The translations under genes and the position numbers were made by a program. Below, in pieces: positions 49,614 through 60,832 of a stretch of DNA of 64,000 nt. Below the pieces are notes generated by a model that did not search any database, was not told the DNA's origin, and saw nothing but the letters and a program-made list of their open reading frames with translations. The DNA is from Polytrichum commune (lineage: Eukaryota; Streptophyta; Polytrichopsida; Polytrichales; Polytrichaceae). Within the stretch, counting starts at the first letter, position 1, and the number at the start of each line of letters is the position of its first letter. The stretch spans positions 26,412,001-26,476,000 of the forward strand of contig OX485806.1 in assembly GCA_950295325.1 (NCBI GenBank), in the 5' to 3' direction.

Positions 49614-52600
49614 AAATTTATACAACGTTTTAGCATTTCGGCATTTAATCCTTTTAGTTAGATTATTTTCTGAAGAACAGAGTTATAGGAATAAACTAAG
49701 GTTTTCTGCACACCTTGGTAGTGTAGTTTTTTTTTGTTTAATTTTAATTTTAATTTTATCCGCTCGTGTTAGGTTTGACTGAGGTTTTCTTCACACCTTC
49801 GGTTTGTGTAGATTTGTTTGTATTTGGTGCTGGTGTTAGGTTTGGGTATGTTATTGTGTTGTTACTTAGGTCATCCCATTCCATAGATCTATGCGACAGT
49901 CAGTATTCTTGACTACAACTCCTTTCAAGTTTATATTGCTCTTAAATTAAGGTGAGTTTTACTATGAACCTCAGGCCAACCAGGGCTACTATCAGCAGAC
50001 TCCTCAACAAAGGCCACAACAACAGCAGCAATATGTTCTGCAGCCTCCACAACAACAGCAGCAGCAGCAGCAACAGCAACAGCAAATGCAACAAATGCAG
50101 CAGCCATATGTACAGATGACCCCTACTCAACAACAACCTCAAGCCTACATGCAGCAGCAGGTATTTCTTCCTTCAGAAAACCTGGTGGATCGTGTTACAC
50201 TTGTAAGAGAGGGTTGTGTGACCTCTTGAACAATGAGATGGACTATCCATTCTCTGGTGGATTATTTGCTGGCACGAGAAGTGATGAACACTTCCGATAT
50301 TTGTGACATTATCTATGGTAAGATGCTGGGATAGGTCTCTTGGTCTTTTTTTCATAAACATTAATTTGAAATGGTTTCCCTCTTAAGGTCCCTCCTTTAC
50401 GACCCGTATTGCAAGTGCAGCCACAGCAGCAGCAACCGCCGCCACAATCACAGGTACTTATGCAGCTGCAATCACAAGCTGTTCAGCAACAGCAGCAGCG
50501 GCAGCAACAGCAGCCACTACCTGAGCAAGTTGGTTCTCAGCAGATGGGACAGGTGCAAAGTTTACAACCTGGGCAGCAGCAGGCCCAGCAGCAGGCCCAG
50601 CAGCAGGCTCAGCAGCAGGTTCAGCAGCAAGCCCAGCAGCAAGCCCAGCAGCAGGTTCAGCAGCAAGCCCAACAGCAATCTCAGGCCATGCAGCAGTTAC
50701 AACCACAGCAGGTCTTGCATAATCCTAGTCTTCTGAAAGTGCCATTTAAGAAATGTCTGGTTACTTGGGCTTTCACCTGTGTCTTTATACCAGCTAACAA
50801 TTTAGTCTTTATGTTCAATGTCCAGATGTACTACCAGGTTCCTATTGTTCAGCCCATGCAACAGCAGCTTCAGCAGGTGCCAATTTCTTTGTATGCTTGA
50901 ACTGGCTTTCGCAAATCTTGGTTTGTAGTACCCATTTGCATTCTGATCAATAAATTTCTGTCTCATACAGTCCTTTTAGTCCAGGTCATATTCACGTCTC
51001 CTAAGGTCTTTGCATTCATATTTCAAGCTTACAGTTCTTGTGCTTGCGGTGCAGCCAACTTATTTCCTACCTGTGCAGCAGCCTCAAACCCTGGTTTCTG
51101 TGCCTACACCTCAACCCCCACCTACACCAGCTACTTGTGAGTGGTCAGAACATACTTCTCCAGAAGGCTACAAATACTACTACAATGGCAGCTCTGGGGA
51201 AAGCAAGGTACCTCGTTAACCTTTGTTATTTTCAAGCTTCTTTTTGGTGGTCGCCAGATAAGCAAGTGTACAGATTTACCTTGTATGTTGGTAACTTTGT
51301 TGTAGAGAGTGGGAAATGAGTGGGGGTGGCTAGCTCTGTCCTGGTCTTGATGATTGTTGAGTACCTCTGAGCTATGTTACACTGAATTGTGACTGGCAGA
51401 CACTTGTATGGAGGTTGTTGAGAAGTTCACATGTGTGTTCCTTATCTTTATGTCATCTGTCTGTGGCAGTGGGACAAACCGGAGGAGCTTTTAGTGTTTG
51501 AGCAGCAACAACAATCACAGATACCACTGGCAGTGTCCAGCAACCCTGTAAGCATCAAGTCACAATATGTAGCATCAGATTTGATCAACCTTGTTGAAAA
51601 AAAATCCTTATTTCATTGTATCTAGTCCCTTGATCACGAGGCAATGTTGTAAAATAGATTGTAAAGTATGCCCCTGCTATCTTTAGGTGATGCATGTAAG
51701 ACATAGGTCTATCTAAAGTTTTGTTGATGAAGATTTGTATGGAGAGGTAGAATTTATTTAAACAATTTTCAATTGTACATGTATCTTTGTGAAGACCTAC
51801 ATTTAAAGTCAGACATTGTAAAATGACATATTTTTGATTGTGAAGGTTCAACAGCAGCCGCAGCAATTTACTGGCACACCTGTTCTTCAGCAGCACCAGC
51901 TGCAGGTCTCCCTTTGCCCACCATGTCTTTGCCAGAAGAATTTTGCTGCATAACTTTAGAGGTTGTATATGCTGGACATGATATCTTTGACCTTGCTTGG
52001 TGAGTAAATTCAAGGGAGCAGTATTTTGACTTGGAAGAAACTGAAGGTGTCTTTATATCTGTTAGCCATTGAACGTAATTTATTCAGTTCTGGATCTTCT
52101 ATTGGCCAGGGAATGACTTACATTCAGCCACAGCCTGTCAACAATGGGTCTGTCGAACAACCAAGGCAGCAGGTACATGGACTGGTTGCTCCATTCTTTG
52201 ATCTGGCTTATGTGAACATGTTAAAGGTTTTCCCTTTGAGATGTATGATGTGATTCAGGTTGTGTTAGTGTTCTGGGTTGTCTATGGTGTTGCATTGTGT
52301 TGGTTACTCGCGGTAAATAGTGCCTGCACACTCTTCGTTCATGTTGGGGAGGGATTTGTCATCCTCTTTGTTTATTCTCTGGTTTTTGTCAATGCCATAA
52401 GACATAGAATATTGTGATGTGACTCTCTTGTGCTTTTACTCTCATCATTTTCTTGCTCTCTGTTATGGTATCCTTTGTTATGTTATGCTCTTATATATCT
52501 TCCTATCCTTGGACGTATGATGTGGATATTTACCCTTGTATCCTCATGTGTAGAGTCATAACATGTTTCTGGACAATGCATTCCTCAGTGCAATCTCTGA

Positions 52601-54320
52601 ATTGTTTCAAGTTTGGAAGTAGTAACATTCTCGTTCTGGTATTCCTATGTGGTGATGAGAATTATTCCGCATACCCTTTTGTCCCTGCATCTTAGTTATT
52701 CTCTGTTTCCTATTCCTTTACATGGATCGTTTCTCCAGTTCATCTTGGAATGGTGACATGTCTCTCCTTTGTGGTCACATTGTCATCGATTAATAGGTCT
52801 TTTTGTATGTTTTCCATTAAGGAGACACAATCTGTTCTCCCATGGATATCCTCTGTGGATACAGTTCACTTTTAACTCGGAGGCTTTCAAATACCTTCAT
52901 CATTGTCCCTGATGTCCCATAGCGCCGACCATTGGTGGGTCTAACATAGGATAGGAAGAAATTGCGGTCTTGAGGCGTCGGAAATGTGGCCCTTGCTCCT
53001 TGAGGAGTGGGGGTGCTTGCTCATTCTGGCCGTGGTCTATGCAGGGACCCCCCGGTGCCAACTTGTTTGTGTTTCGCATCCCTGATGACTTCACAGATGA
53101 GAGCATGAAAGATACTTTTGCCCCTTTCGGTAATCTTCTTGATCCTCTTGCTTTGAGAGTGAGAGTCATGGTTACGCTGGCACACAAGTATCCACGGGAT
53201 TGTATAACAAAGCGGTTCCTACTGCTCATACAGCAACCTACCTGCACATATCAAGTCACCTGGGGGACCTGGGCCATGGCTGGCATGCCATATCACCAAG
53301 CACTTGTTTTTATGTAGGCCTAATGACTGTCTTGTCTGTGTCAAGCTCACAACTCCAGGGTTGAACACTTTCTGCCTCACATGGAGTACTCACAATGGCT
53401 TATGTATGTCTGGATTCTGGCTTACCGGGTGTGCTCTTTGTGGGGATGCAGGGAATATCATCAGCGCAAGAGTGGGCGTGGAGAGGGAAAGTGGTCGGAA
53501 CCGGGGATTTGGGTAAGGGATGCAAAACACATGATTACCAATGTTGGACCAGTATATAGGTATCACTGTTTAATATCAATACTGGTATCAAAGAACCTAC
53601 CCAACTGGTATCAAAATTGCATGCCAATCATATGTTTATACTTGGTAGGCTCACAAGATGAGAGAATTGTCCTATATGCAAGTCATTATTTGGGTGGATA
53701 GTACGATAATCATACTTGGGTACCAAGTTTTAATATAGTACCTTTTTCTAACCTAGGTATCAAAGGTTCTTGCTTGGTTTATACAACCGAATGGTATGAA
53801 AAACAAGATATCTTATAGTACCTATACGCATCGAGATCTTCAGAATTTAAATTCCTCATTACATATATACCTGAGTAACCTAATTGTGAAATATGTGTAC
53901 TGACGTTATTTTTTCAGCCAAGTGTCTTATCTTGTCCAATTTCTGTGTGAGTAATAAGAAGGGTTGCTTTCTGTGTTGCAAGGTTTGTGAGCTTTGACAA
54001 TGCAGCATCTGCAGAAGCTGCAATTCAAGGTTTGAACAATGTTGCAGTTGGCGGTCGTAGGCTTAAGGTCAGTCTTCATCTCTGATACGCTGCCTCACAT
54101 TTTACTTTGGTCCATTGCACAGCAGTTTGTGACTTTTAATTGGATCTGACAGGTCTATAGATTTAGAGGTTCCTGAACTCTATGTTTTAAAGTCAACAGT
54201 GAAAGCATCAGCACAAACATACTCCAACGTAACTCGCATGTGTGTATTCCATTTGTGCAGGTAGAGAGGAAGAGAGGTGAAGAGAATGGAACGCAGGGAT
54301 TCCAGCAGCAATCATACTGA
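42010..54320 (+). CDS. FCA: FCA-like RNA-binding protein: three RRMs plus WW domain
   Basis: FCA is a nuclear RNA-binding protein that acts with FY in 3'-end processing and poly(A) site choice. The 23 exons all join in phase at GT/AG sites to 798 aa: 42010-42268, 43971-44038, 44300-44378, 46202-46284, 46916-46967, 47326-47393, 47595-47661, 47927-48006, 48280-48344, 48634-48732, 48983-49145, 49374-49481, 49975-50160, 50388-50711, 50826-50876, 51055-51207, 51470-51547, 51846-51905, 52110-52172, 53045-53129, 53452-53512, 53983-54067, 54261-54320. RRM1 (about 93-173) has KLFVGSVPRT and GCCFIKY; RRM2 (184-263) has HKLFVGSLNKQ and GCAFIKY. The RRM1/2 linker LPGGVAPVQVRYADGERERLG is diagnostic of FCA. 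A Gly/Pro- then Gln-rich, prion-like region follows. The WW domain is at 612-642 (W614, YYYNG, W636, P639). Unlike angiosperm FCA, a CELF-type RRM3 (703-785; GPPGANLFVFRIP, NRGFGFVSF) ends the protein. The start is the ATG at 42010 in a GCTATGG context. Confidence 0.93.
44719..44724 (+). terminator. AATAAA inside FCA intron 3
   Basis: A canonical poly(A) hexamer lies about 340 bp into intron 3, the longest intron of the gene (1,823 bp). Arabidopsis FCA limits itself by polyadenylation within its large intron 3; use of this site here is an inference. Confidence 0.35.
49571..49604. repeat. (GT)17 microsatellite in FCA intron 12
   Basis: Thirty-four bases of perfect GT dinucleotide are followed by a short AT run. 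Confidence 0.97.
50574..50681 (+). repeat. 12-bp coding minisatellite (QQQA/QQQV) in FCA exon 14
   Basis: Nine consecutive 12-bp units of the type CAGCAGCAGGCC encode QQQA or QQQV (the last unit is QQQS). They lie in the Gln-rich region of FCA between RRM2 and the WW domain. The period keeps the frame, so unit gain or loss would only change tract length. Confidence 0.93.
53541..53700 (+). repeat. Dispersed repeat family C, copy 1 (FCA intron 21)
   Basis: Shares CAATGTTGGACC.GTATATAGGT, ACC/GGTA..AAAATTG, TACTTGGT and TCACAAGATGA.AGA with 58,317-58,460. Confidence 0.7.
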
Positions 54321-54784
54321 ACGGCATTTGTAGGCATAGAGTAGACATTAGGTTTTCTTTTTCTTTTTCCCCCTTCTCAATTTTCTACCACATAGGTGCT
54401 ATCTATTCATCTGGAACTCTGCACTTTAAAGTTGTACTGGAGACTTCTCAAGTTACCACTCCAAACCTTCGTCTGTTTCTTAGATGTGCTTGTTGATGTC
54501 TGGAATTGTTTTGTCTTGTGAAGATCTGTACGAGGGCCCCTTGCCAACTCTTTCAAAGCGAGTCAGTGCAGTAATTTGGAGATTGGATACCTAGACTTGC
54601 TATGCTTTGTCTTAACAATCCACACTCGAATGCTAGGACAAATTCAAGGGTAGGAGATTACGTAAAGGGCTCGCCAGACTTCACTCCACTTGATTAATAT
54701 GGGGTCTGTGAATCAAAAAGAAACTTCAGTTCACGTGACATTGTGTTCTTCCCTAGGTGCATACATGAAGAATAGCAAGGTTGA

Positions 54785-54790
54785 AATAAA
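54785..54790 (+). terminator. Candidate FCA poly(A) signal
   Basis: AATAAA lies 465 bp after the FCA stop codon, at a reasonable 3' untranslated length. No downstream cleavage site can be fixed from the sequence. Confidence 0.4.
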
Positions 54791-54899
54791 TGCATCAAAT
54801 CAAGAGCCACTTGTGTCATCTACGAGTTTCAACCCAATACTTCAATAATAGTGAGGACTTGTAGGGAACCTGGATGTGCTAATGTACTCTTGGAAATCG

Positions 54900-56964
54900 A
54901 ATCTTGTTTTTTAAACTGTTCAATGTGCTGATATGCCAATGGTACGAAACTTGCGACAACATGTTTATGCGATTTAAAAAATGATGTGGATATTCCTTCC
55001 GTCTAAAACCTTTCATATAGATGACAAGCTGAAAATCTTGTCATTTATGAATATCAGATACTGGATTGATGCAAAAGTAAACTGGGCCATAGATCTCCCA
55101 ATCTTCCACTTGTGAGCAAGTGGCATGTTACTTGTGGTCCCACATGCTCATGAGGATTTAAGGTAGATCGGTTGTCAGTGGCTCATTTCCTAAAATGGAC
55201 CCCTAGATTTGATTGGTATGTGGTCCAGTGAGGATCCAAGAGTAAACATTACAAAGACACATTTTAAAAAGATATTGGACTGTCTTCAAATATTAATAAC
55301 TAATCTGCACTCAATAGTGAGCACTATTGCGAGGACCTATGTATCCAGTTAAGGAATGAACAGACACGTACTTTTGATAACCACAACTAAATTCGGGGAG
55401 GTCCAATTTTCAATCAAGTTGTTGCATATGTTTCATTGTAGATTTGCTAATGCAACACAAGTATTGTTGTGGAAATCTAATAAGTAGAAATTGGAGGATC
55501 ATGAAAAAGGAACCATATAGCATCCACATACATAGGACATAATGGGCTATTCAAGAGCCACTTCATGCATTAATTCAAGCTGCTAGTAATTCCAGATTCT
55601 TCGTTTCCTCTATGTAATTTTAGTTGCGCAGAAGACGAATTTCTCAAATTCTGGATTCGCCCTAGAGCCCAAAGTGTATGTGGGCCATTCAGGTTGGGTA
55701 CAAGTTGGCCTATGAATCTTCAAGGAAAGGGCCTTGGGACACTTTGACTTGGCAACAATGTTTTGTTGAAAATTTGCCTTCAAGCATTCAAAAACGTTAG
55801 AAAGGTTTGGCACCTCTTGTAGGGCATTGCGGTTTGGCTGATTTGGACTAGCTGGAATGATCCTATAATAAACTATAACAGGTGCAAATGTGTGGGAGAA
55901 ACTCCTTGAATATTGCTCACATTGATTTGAAATGCAGCCTTGTTAAACTTGTAGGAATACTTATGTTGTTAAGGATTACAAGCTTGAAATTTTTTACTAG
56001 CACGGGATGTTCTTTGCACCCATGAGGGTGTGATTGTCACCTCCCTTTGAACAGACACAAAAAAACACACATGTTAAGATGAAATTGACCTGTGCTTAAA
56101 ACATAACCTCCATTTTGAACTTGGGTTCGACAGTGAACACAATTGGGAAGACCTATATGATCACTTGAAGACAAAAAAAAACCTTCACTTTGGAAAAAAT
56201 CTTTTGCATCTCTACTGCGATTCTAGAACTTGAAATTAATCCTTCAGTTATAATCATCAAAAGTGTATGTTTGTTGATTCCTTGGTCCTCCCAATTATTT
56301 TTGTTGTTTGAGTGTGTAGTTACTAAAATTTGAAGACATAGTCCAATCTCTTTTAAGCATGTGGCTTTATGTGGGTTTATGGTGTCTGCTCTTCGATCCT
56401 CACTTATCTACACACCAATCAAATATAGGTGTCTGATTGAGAAAACCAACCAAATAACACCTCCATATCTTAGGCCTAACCCCAAGAAACTAAAGGCAGA
56501 GAGAAACTGGGTCCACTCTTACCCAAAACAGAAACTCCTAAAGCAAGGTGAACTAATTCAGTGCAAGCTTCCCCAAAAGCAAATGGCAACTCAAAAAACA
56601 ATCCGAGCATTGACCAACTCTATAACTTCAATTGAATAAATTTGCTCCTCTGCTTAAGCAGGGAGAGTATACCACTGCAGAAAATCTTCAACAAGTGGGG
56701 TACATTGTCCAAGACTTCAGGGTTCTTACATAAGAGAGAGAAACTCTACACAACAGTAGTCACTGGACACCACTTCAGATGATCAGAAACTGCCAGTGAC
56801 ACAAAAAGATGCGAAAAGAACTCAAGTCTCCATGGATTGGCATTGTCTGCTTGGAGATGATGAATCCGACTGGCCTGCCATATATCAATGTGGAAGAACT
56901 CTTCCTTGAACCATGGGAGTTGCAAAGACGGCTATTGCTTGAAGAGATGCTCTTGAATCGACTA
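54900..56964. other. Intergenic stretch between convergent FCA and bS6 genes
   Basis: It contains fragments of family A (about 55,205-55,345 plus; about 56,370-56,435 minus). The last few hundred bases are the presumed 3' untranslated region of the bS6 gene. Confidence 0.4.
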
Positions 56965-59900
56965 TCACTCTTTCACAGGCTTCGACCAGTCGCTCCCCCG
57001 GTTCCTGATCATCATCCATCGGAGCAATCGCTCATCCTTGTTCAAGAAATTCAACTCATGTTGAAATGCGGGAGGCACCATTACAGTCATTTGCATCATC
57101 TGACCCTGCACAGATGACAGCAGTCTACATCAATATACACACATCCAGAAGCAAGGCCCCCTTTACACTAAGGCAGATGTTCCTAATTCAGCTACTGATA
57201 TCAATCAGATACCTATGTTTGAGTACTATGTGGTGTGGCTCCAAAAACGGATACCTAAAAAAAGAAATGTGTTTAAAAGAGATTGGATTGCATGTTCAAA
57301 ATATATTAACCAATCTAGGCTCCTTAGTCAACATAATTGAGAGGGACCTATGTGACCATTTTGTGAGCTCAAAAAAATGAGGAAAGTGACTACGGCCTTC
57401 ATTTGTATTTGCTAACCATCTCATACTAATCGTTTGGGTCACATCCTAGGAGAAGTGGTCAGTTGGAAAAAAACCTAACCGTTAAACGCTAGAATTGTGA
57501 GCTCAACCTTGCAATTGTTGATGTTAGGAGCTTAGATTTGACAAGATTTCTCCCAAACCTCAAAGTATTCAGAGCTTGACCAACCTTCAAGCTCTTCGTT
57601 TGAGCAAGTGTAAAGGCACCATCCTCAAAGTGAGGTATCAAGTGGAATGGTACAGAACACAGGAGAAGTCATGACAAGCCAATGAATGCTTTAAAAGCCC
57701 ATTGGCTTGAGGTCCACAAAACAAGAGCTTGAGCTGTCAACATTCCTATGCAACCTCCATGAGGTAGCTTAAAAATTTAACCAATATCTAAATATGACAC
57801 AAAGCACATCATAAACACATGAGATTCATGAAGACACCATTTAAGCATTCTAAGCCCAGTAAAAAGTTGAAGCTCTCAGATCGAAAACTCAAGTGCAAGT
57901 GGACTTCATATGACCAAGCGTGAGTAAGAGGCACCCTGCCAATGAGAAGGCTCCTTTCTTCAATCTCCAAGTTCTCTAGTGTTAAGAGGGCCTAACATGT
58001 GCAGGAAACCAATAAAAAGAATGCATATGCTCACATTCATTGTGATGTTGAAAAACACATGATAAGATCAAGAACGCTTGCACGCGTCAATAGATCACCA
58101 TGGCAATCTAAGGCACCATCCACATCACCAACCACTCATTCAAGGTACATCATCATTTCAAGCTACATGGACGTCTAGAGAGGTTCCATGGGCCAATTCA
58201 CATGAAGGGAGGGCAAGGATTGAGGTGTTGATGGTTAGGGTTAGGACGTTGAGGTCATATGCCAACTGCCGGCAAGCCAACTTCATGCTGTTTACAGTAT
58301 GTAGAATCAGATGCTCATCAATGTTGGACCGGTATATAGGTGAATGTATGGTGTCAACAAACAATATCATGACTAGTACCAAAATTGTAATACCACTCAA
58401 ATACTGATACTTGGTGGATATCACAAGATGAAAGACTCTTTGTATATTGAATTTTCGGAATGATACCATCCTAATACCATATTCATCTCAAGATAAAATT
58501 ACATAGGTATGAAGATTATTAAATGGTATATATAGAACTGGCTGGTATATAAACAGAAAGATCCACAAATATCCATCCCTATTAGGGTCAAAAGAAACAT
58601 AAAATACATGCCTAGGCGATACCAAGAAAAGGTGATACCAGCCCAACACTGGTGCTTCCAATACCAACTTTGATGACTACAAGGACACTCCAACAACCAA
58701 AAAGTGTTAAGTGACCTAATTCAAATTCATGCCATTTGTTTGTGTCAAGGCTTGGATGCATAAGTTACACTACACATATATGAAATCACAAACCTCCCTC
58801 TGACTACCAGACCGCCTTAAGATCCTCACTTATAACTCTGATGTTTTAAGAGAGACATGATGCAAGTTACATGCTCACTGTTAAAACATTAGATTCGGTA
58901 ATCATCAAGAACCTCTAGACACATTAATTTCAAATTGAAACAAACCCATCAAACTACAACATTGAATCAATACCTATCAAACATAGGGTTGCAATTTTTA
59001 TTTTTGTTTCTATTGAATATTGTTGCAAGATCTTGAAGGATGAAATGTAAGTTCAACCAATGTTGAACAAATCCTTGTCAATTGTTATCTCAATGTTAAA
59101 ATTAGCGATGTACATTTCAAACCCTGAAGGGTGTGTAGCGACACTCATTCAACATTGAATGCTGGCCTCTTGCATTTTGAAATGTACAAGGACGTTGATT
59201 CGAACAGAAAAACGAGGAGTAACCTAATTCAAATTCTTCGTGCCATTCAGTGCGTTGAGGCCTGTCTGTGAGTTACACTCGAAACATATATGAAATCATT
59301 AGCCTCAAGATCCGCAAACCAAATCAACTAATATAAGAACCCTCAAGAATATGTTATGTAAGGTAGACCGGTGTTTATCCAACACCCCCAAAATGTAGAC
59401 ACCTATATTTGAGTGGTGTGTGATGAGGTGTGGATCTAAGAACGGTCACCAAAAAGACATCATATGAGTTAGAAGATACGTGCTCAGAATTTGCTAACCA
59501 TCCTAGGCTCAATAGTCAACATAATTGGGGGACACTTATGTGTCAATTTAATGAACCCGACAATCTTCACCTTGATAATGAACAAAGATATTTCTCAAAA
59601 AACTATTGAGGCAAATGACTACGGGCACGATGTAGATTTGCAAAATCATCTTGCACTAATTGCATGTCTCAAATCCTACCAGAAGTGGATGCAGAGAGAA
59701 AGTGTCCGAATAACACATGTCTACCTTACACAGCACAATGTAATGTCAGACACCTGCATTTTGCATGGTGCCACTTCCTACAAGCGTAGGAATTCTTCAA
59801 TCATTAGACCTAAAATCATGATTCCCAAATCCAAAATTGACAGCCCGCAGATTCAAGGAAAATGGGAGTCGAACCTCAAAGAATCGTCCGTCACGTTTCT

Positions 59901-60057
59901 TGATGCCATACGCGAGGTTGACGCGACCGAAGGATTTGATGTTGGTGACGACACCATTGCGGGAGTAGACGCGCTCGCCAAGCCGTTTCATGAGCTCCAC
60001 CAAGCCGCGTCGCTCCACGGCCGGCTTCACCATCACCACGAAATCGTAGAGCGGCAT
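56965..60057 (-). CDS. Organellar-type ribosomal protein bS6 (mitochondrial)
   Basis: Two minus-strand exons, 60057-59875 (61 codons) and 57105-56965 (46 codons plus stop), are separated by a 2,769-bp intron with GTTCGA donor and GTGCAG acceptor, phase 0. The 107-aa protein reads MPLYDFVVMVKPAVERRG, then SRNGVVTNIKSFGRVNLAYG, IKKRDGRFFE and, from exon 2, GQMMQMTVMVPPAFQHELN followed by FLNKDERLLRWMMIRNR. This is the bS6 pattern (MPLYD start, LNxxDRLLRW near the end) of plant mitochondrial S6, which also lacks an obvious presequence. Exon 2 is covered by a longer accidental ORF on the opposite strand. The intron holds repeats of families A and C. Mitochondrial rather than plastid location is inferred from the family, because plastid bS6 carries a transit peptide. 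Confidence 0.9.
57190..57480 (+). repeat. Dispersed repeat family A, copy 3 (bS6 intron)
   Basis: Matches 59,395-59,740 in order: CTATGTTTGAGTACTATG, GATTGGATTGCATGTTCAAAA, GTCAACATAATTGAG.GGGAC, ATGAGGAAAGTGACTACG, TTTGCTAACCATCTCATACTAA and AGAAGTGG. Confidence 0.7.
58317..58460 (+). repeat. Dispersed repeat family C, copy 2 (bS6 intron)
   Basis: Counterpart of 53,541-53,700. Orientation is the same relative to the window, hence antisense to the bS6 gene but sense in FCA. Confidence 0.7.
59395..59740 (+). repeat. Dispersed repeat family A, copy 4 (bS6 intron)
   Basis: The most complete copy: GTAGACACCTATATTTGAGTG, CTAAGAACGGTCACC, ACGTGCTCAGAATTTGC, CAATAGTCAACATAATTGGG, AATGACTACGGGCACGAT, TGCACTAATTGCATGT and TAACACATGTCTACC. 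Confidence 0.72.
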
Positions 60058-60176
60058 GGCTACTATCTTTTAAGTCAACACTGACTCGCAATTGCAATCG
60101 CACACGATTCCAAATCCTAATCGGTTCGCGAGCATGGTTTCGCCATAGCCAGGAAGAGCATCGCAATGGTGGCTTT

Positions 60177-60187
60177 GGGGTTTAGGG
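60177..60187 (-). promoter_or_regulatory. Telo-box-like CCCTAAACCCC upstream of bS6
   Basis: Minus-strand CCCTAAACCCC lies 120 bp upstream of the bS6 start. Telo-boxes typically occur in plant ribosomal protein promoters, often with site II elements. Confidence 0.5.
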
Positions 60188-60314
60188 CTTTGGAAGAAGG
60201 AAGCCAGAGTCGTGTTATGGATGACAAATTGATTGAATGGATGATATCTGGAATGAATGGATGAGACCTGTCGGGACATCCTATATGAGGCTGGAGCTTC
60301 GAGGTAGGTTGGAA

Positions 60315-60716
60315 CTTCACGCACGAGACTGAGGGCCCGTTTCCATCTCACTTAAAGCACGAGGCTGAGGGCCCCGCGCCATTGCACTGAGTGCATGAGA
60401 CTGAATGCCCATTCCATTTCATTTCACACACAAGATTGAGGGCCCGTTCCATTTCACTTCACGCACGAGACTGCGGGCCCGTACCATTGCACTGAGTGCA
60501 CGAGACTGAGGGCCCGTTCATTTCACTTCACGCACGAGACGGAGTGCCCGTGACCATTGCACTTCATGCACGAGACTGCGGGCCCATTCCATTTCACTTC
60601 ACGAACGAGACTGAGTGTCCGTGACCATTGCACTTCATGCACGAGACTGAGCGCCCGTGACCATTGCACTTCATGCATGAGACTGAGGGCCCGTTCCATT
60701 GCACTTCACGCACTCT
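60315..60716. repeat. Minisatellite of about 37 bp, 11 copies, upstream of bS6
   Basis: Units resemble CACGCACGAGACTGAGGGCC followed by CGTTCCATTTCACTT, with variation in GGGCCC/GTGCCC and in CATTTCACTT/CATTGCACTT. The array lies 258-659 bp upstream of the bS6 start codon. Several units contain GGGCCC, overlapping the TGGGCY site II core on the minus strand in some copies. Confidence 0.9.
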
Positions 60717-60794
60717 CATGGGTGGAAAACTCGGAGCCGGTCCACATTCGCTTCACACTACACGAGGGACCAACGGAGTTAAGTGAATGCAAGA

Positions 60795-60832
60795 TGGATG
60801 TAAGGTAGATCAATGGAAAATGGTGAAAATAA
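60795..60832 (+). repeat. Dispersed repeat family D, copy 2, left part
   Basis: AGGTAGATCAATGGAAAATGG and TGAAAATAA match 13,720-13,750. The copy is interrupted here by the Harbinger insertion and resumes at 62,004. Confidence 0.65.

Noticed and set aside
56809-57117. 102-residue plus-strand ORF
   Set aside because: Antisense of bS6 exon 2 and its 3' flank; the minus strand here gives the conserved LNKDERLLRW block.
60315-60716. Direct repeats resembling a CRISPR array
   Set aside because: The units are contiguous with no unique spacers, the context is plant nuclear DNA, and no cas genes are present; it is a minisatellite.
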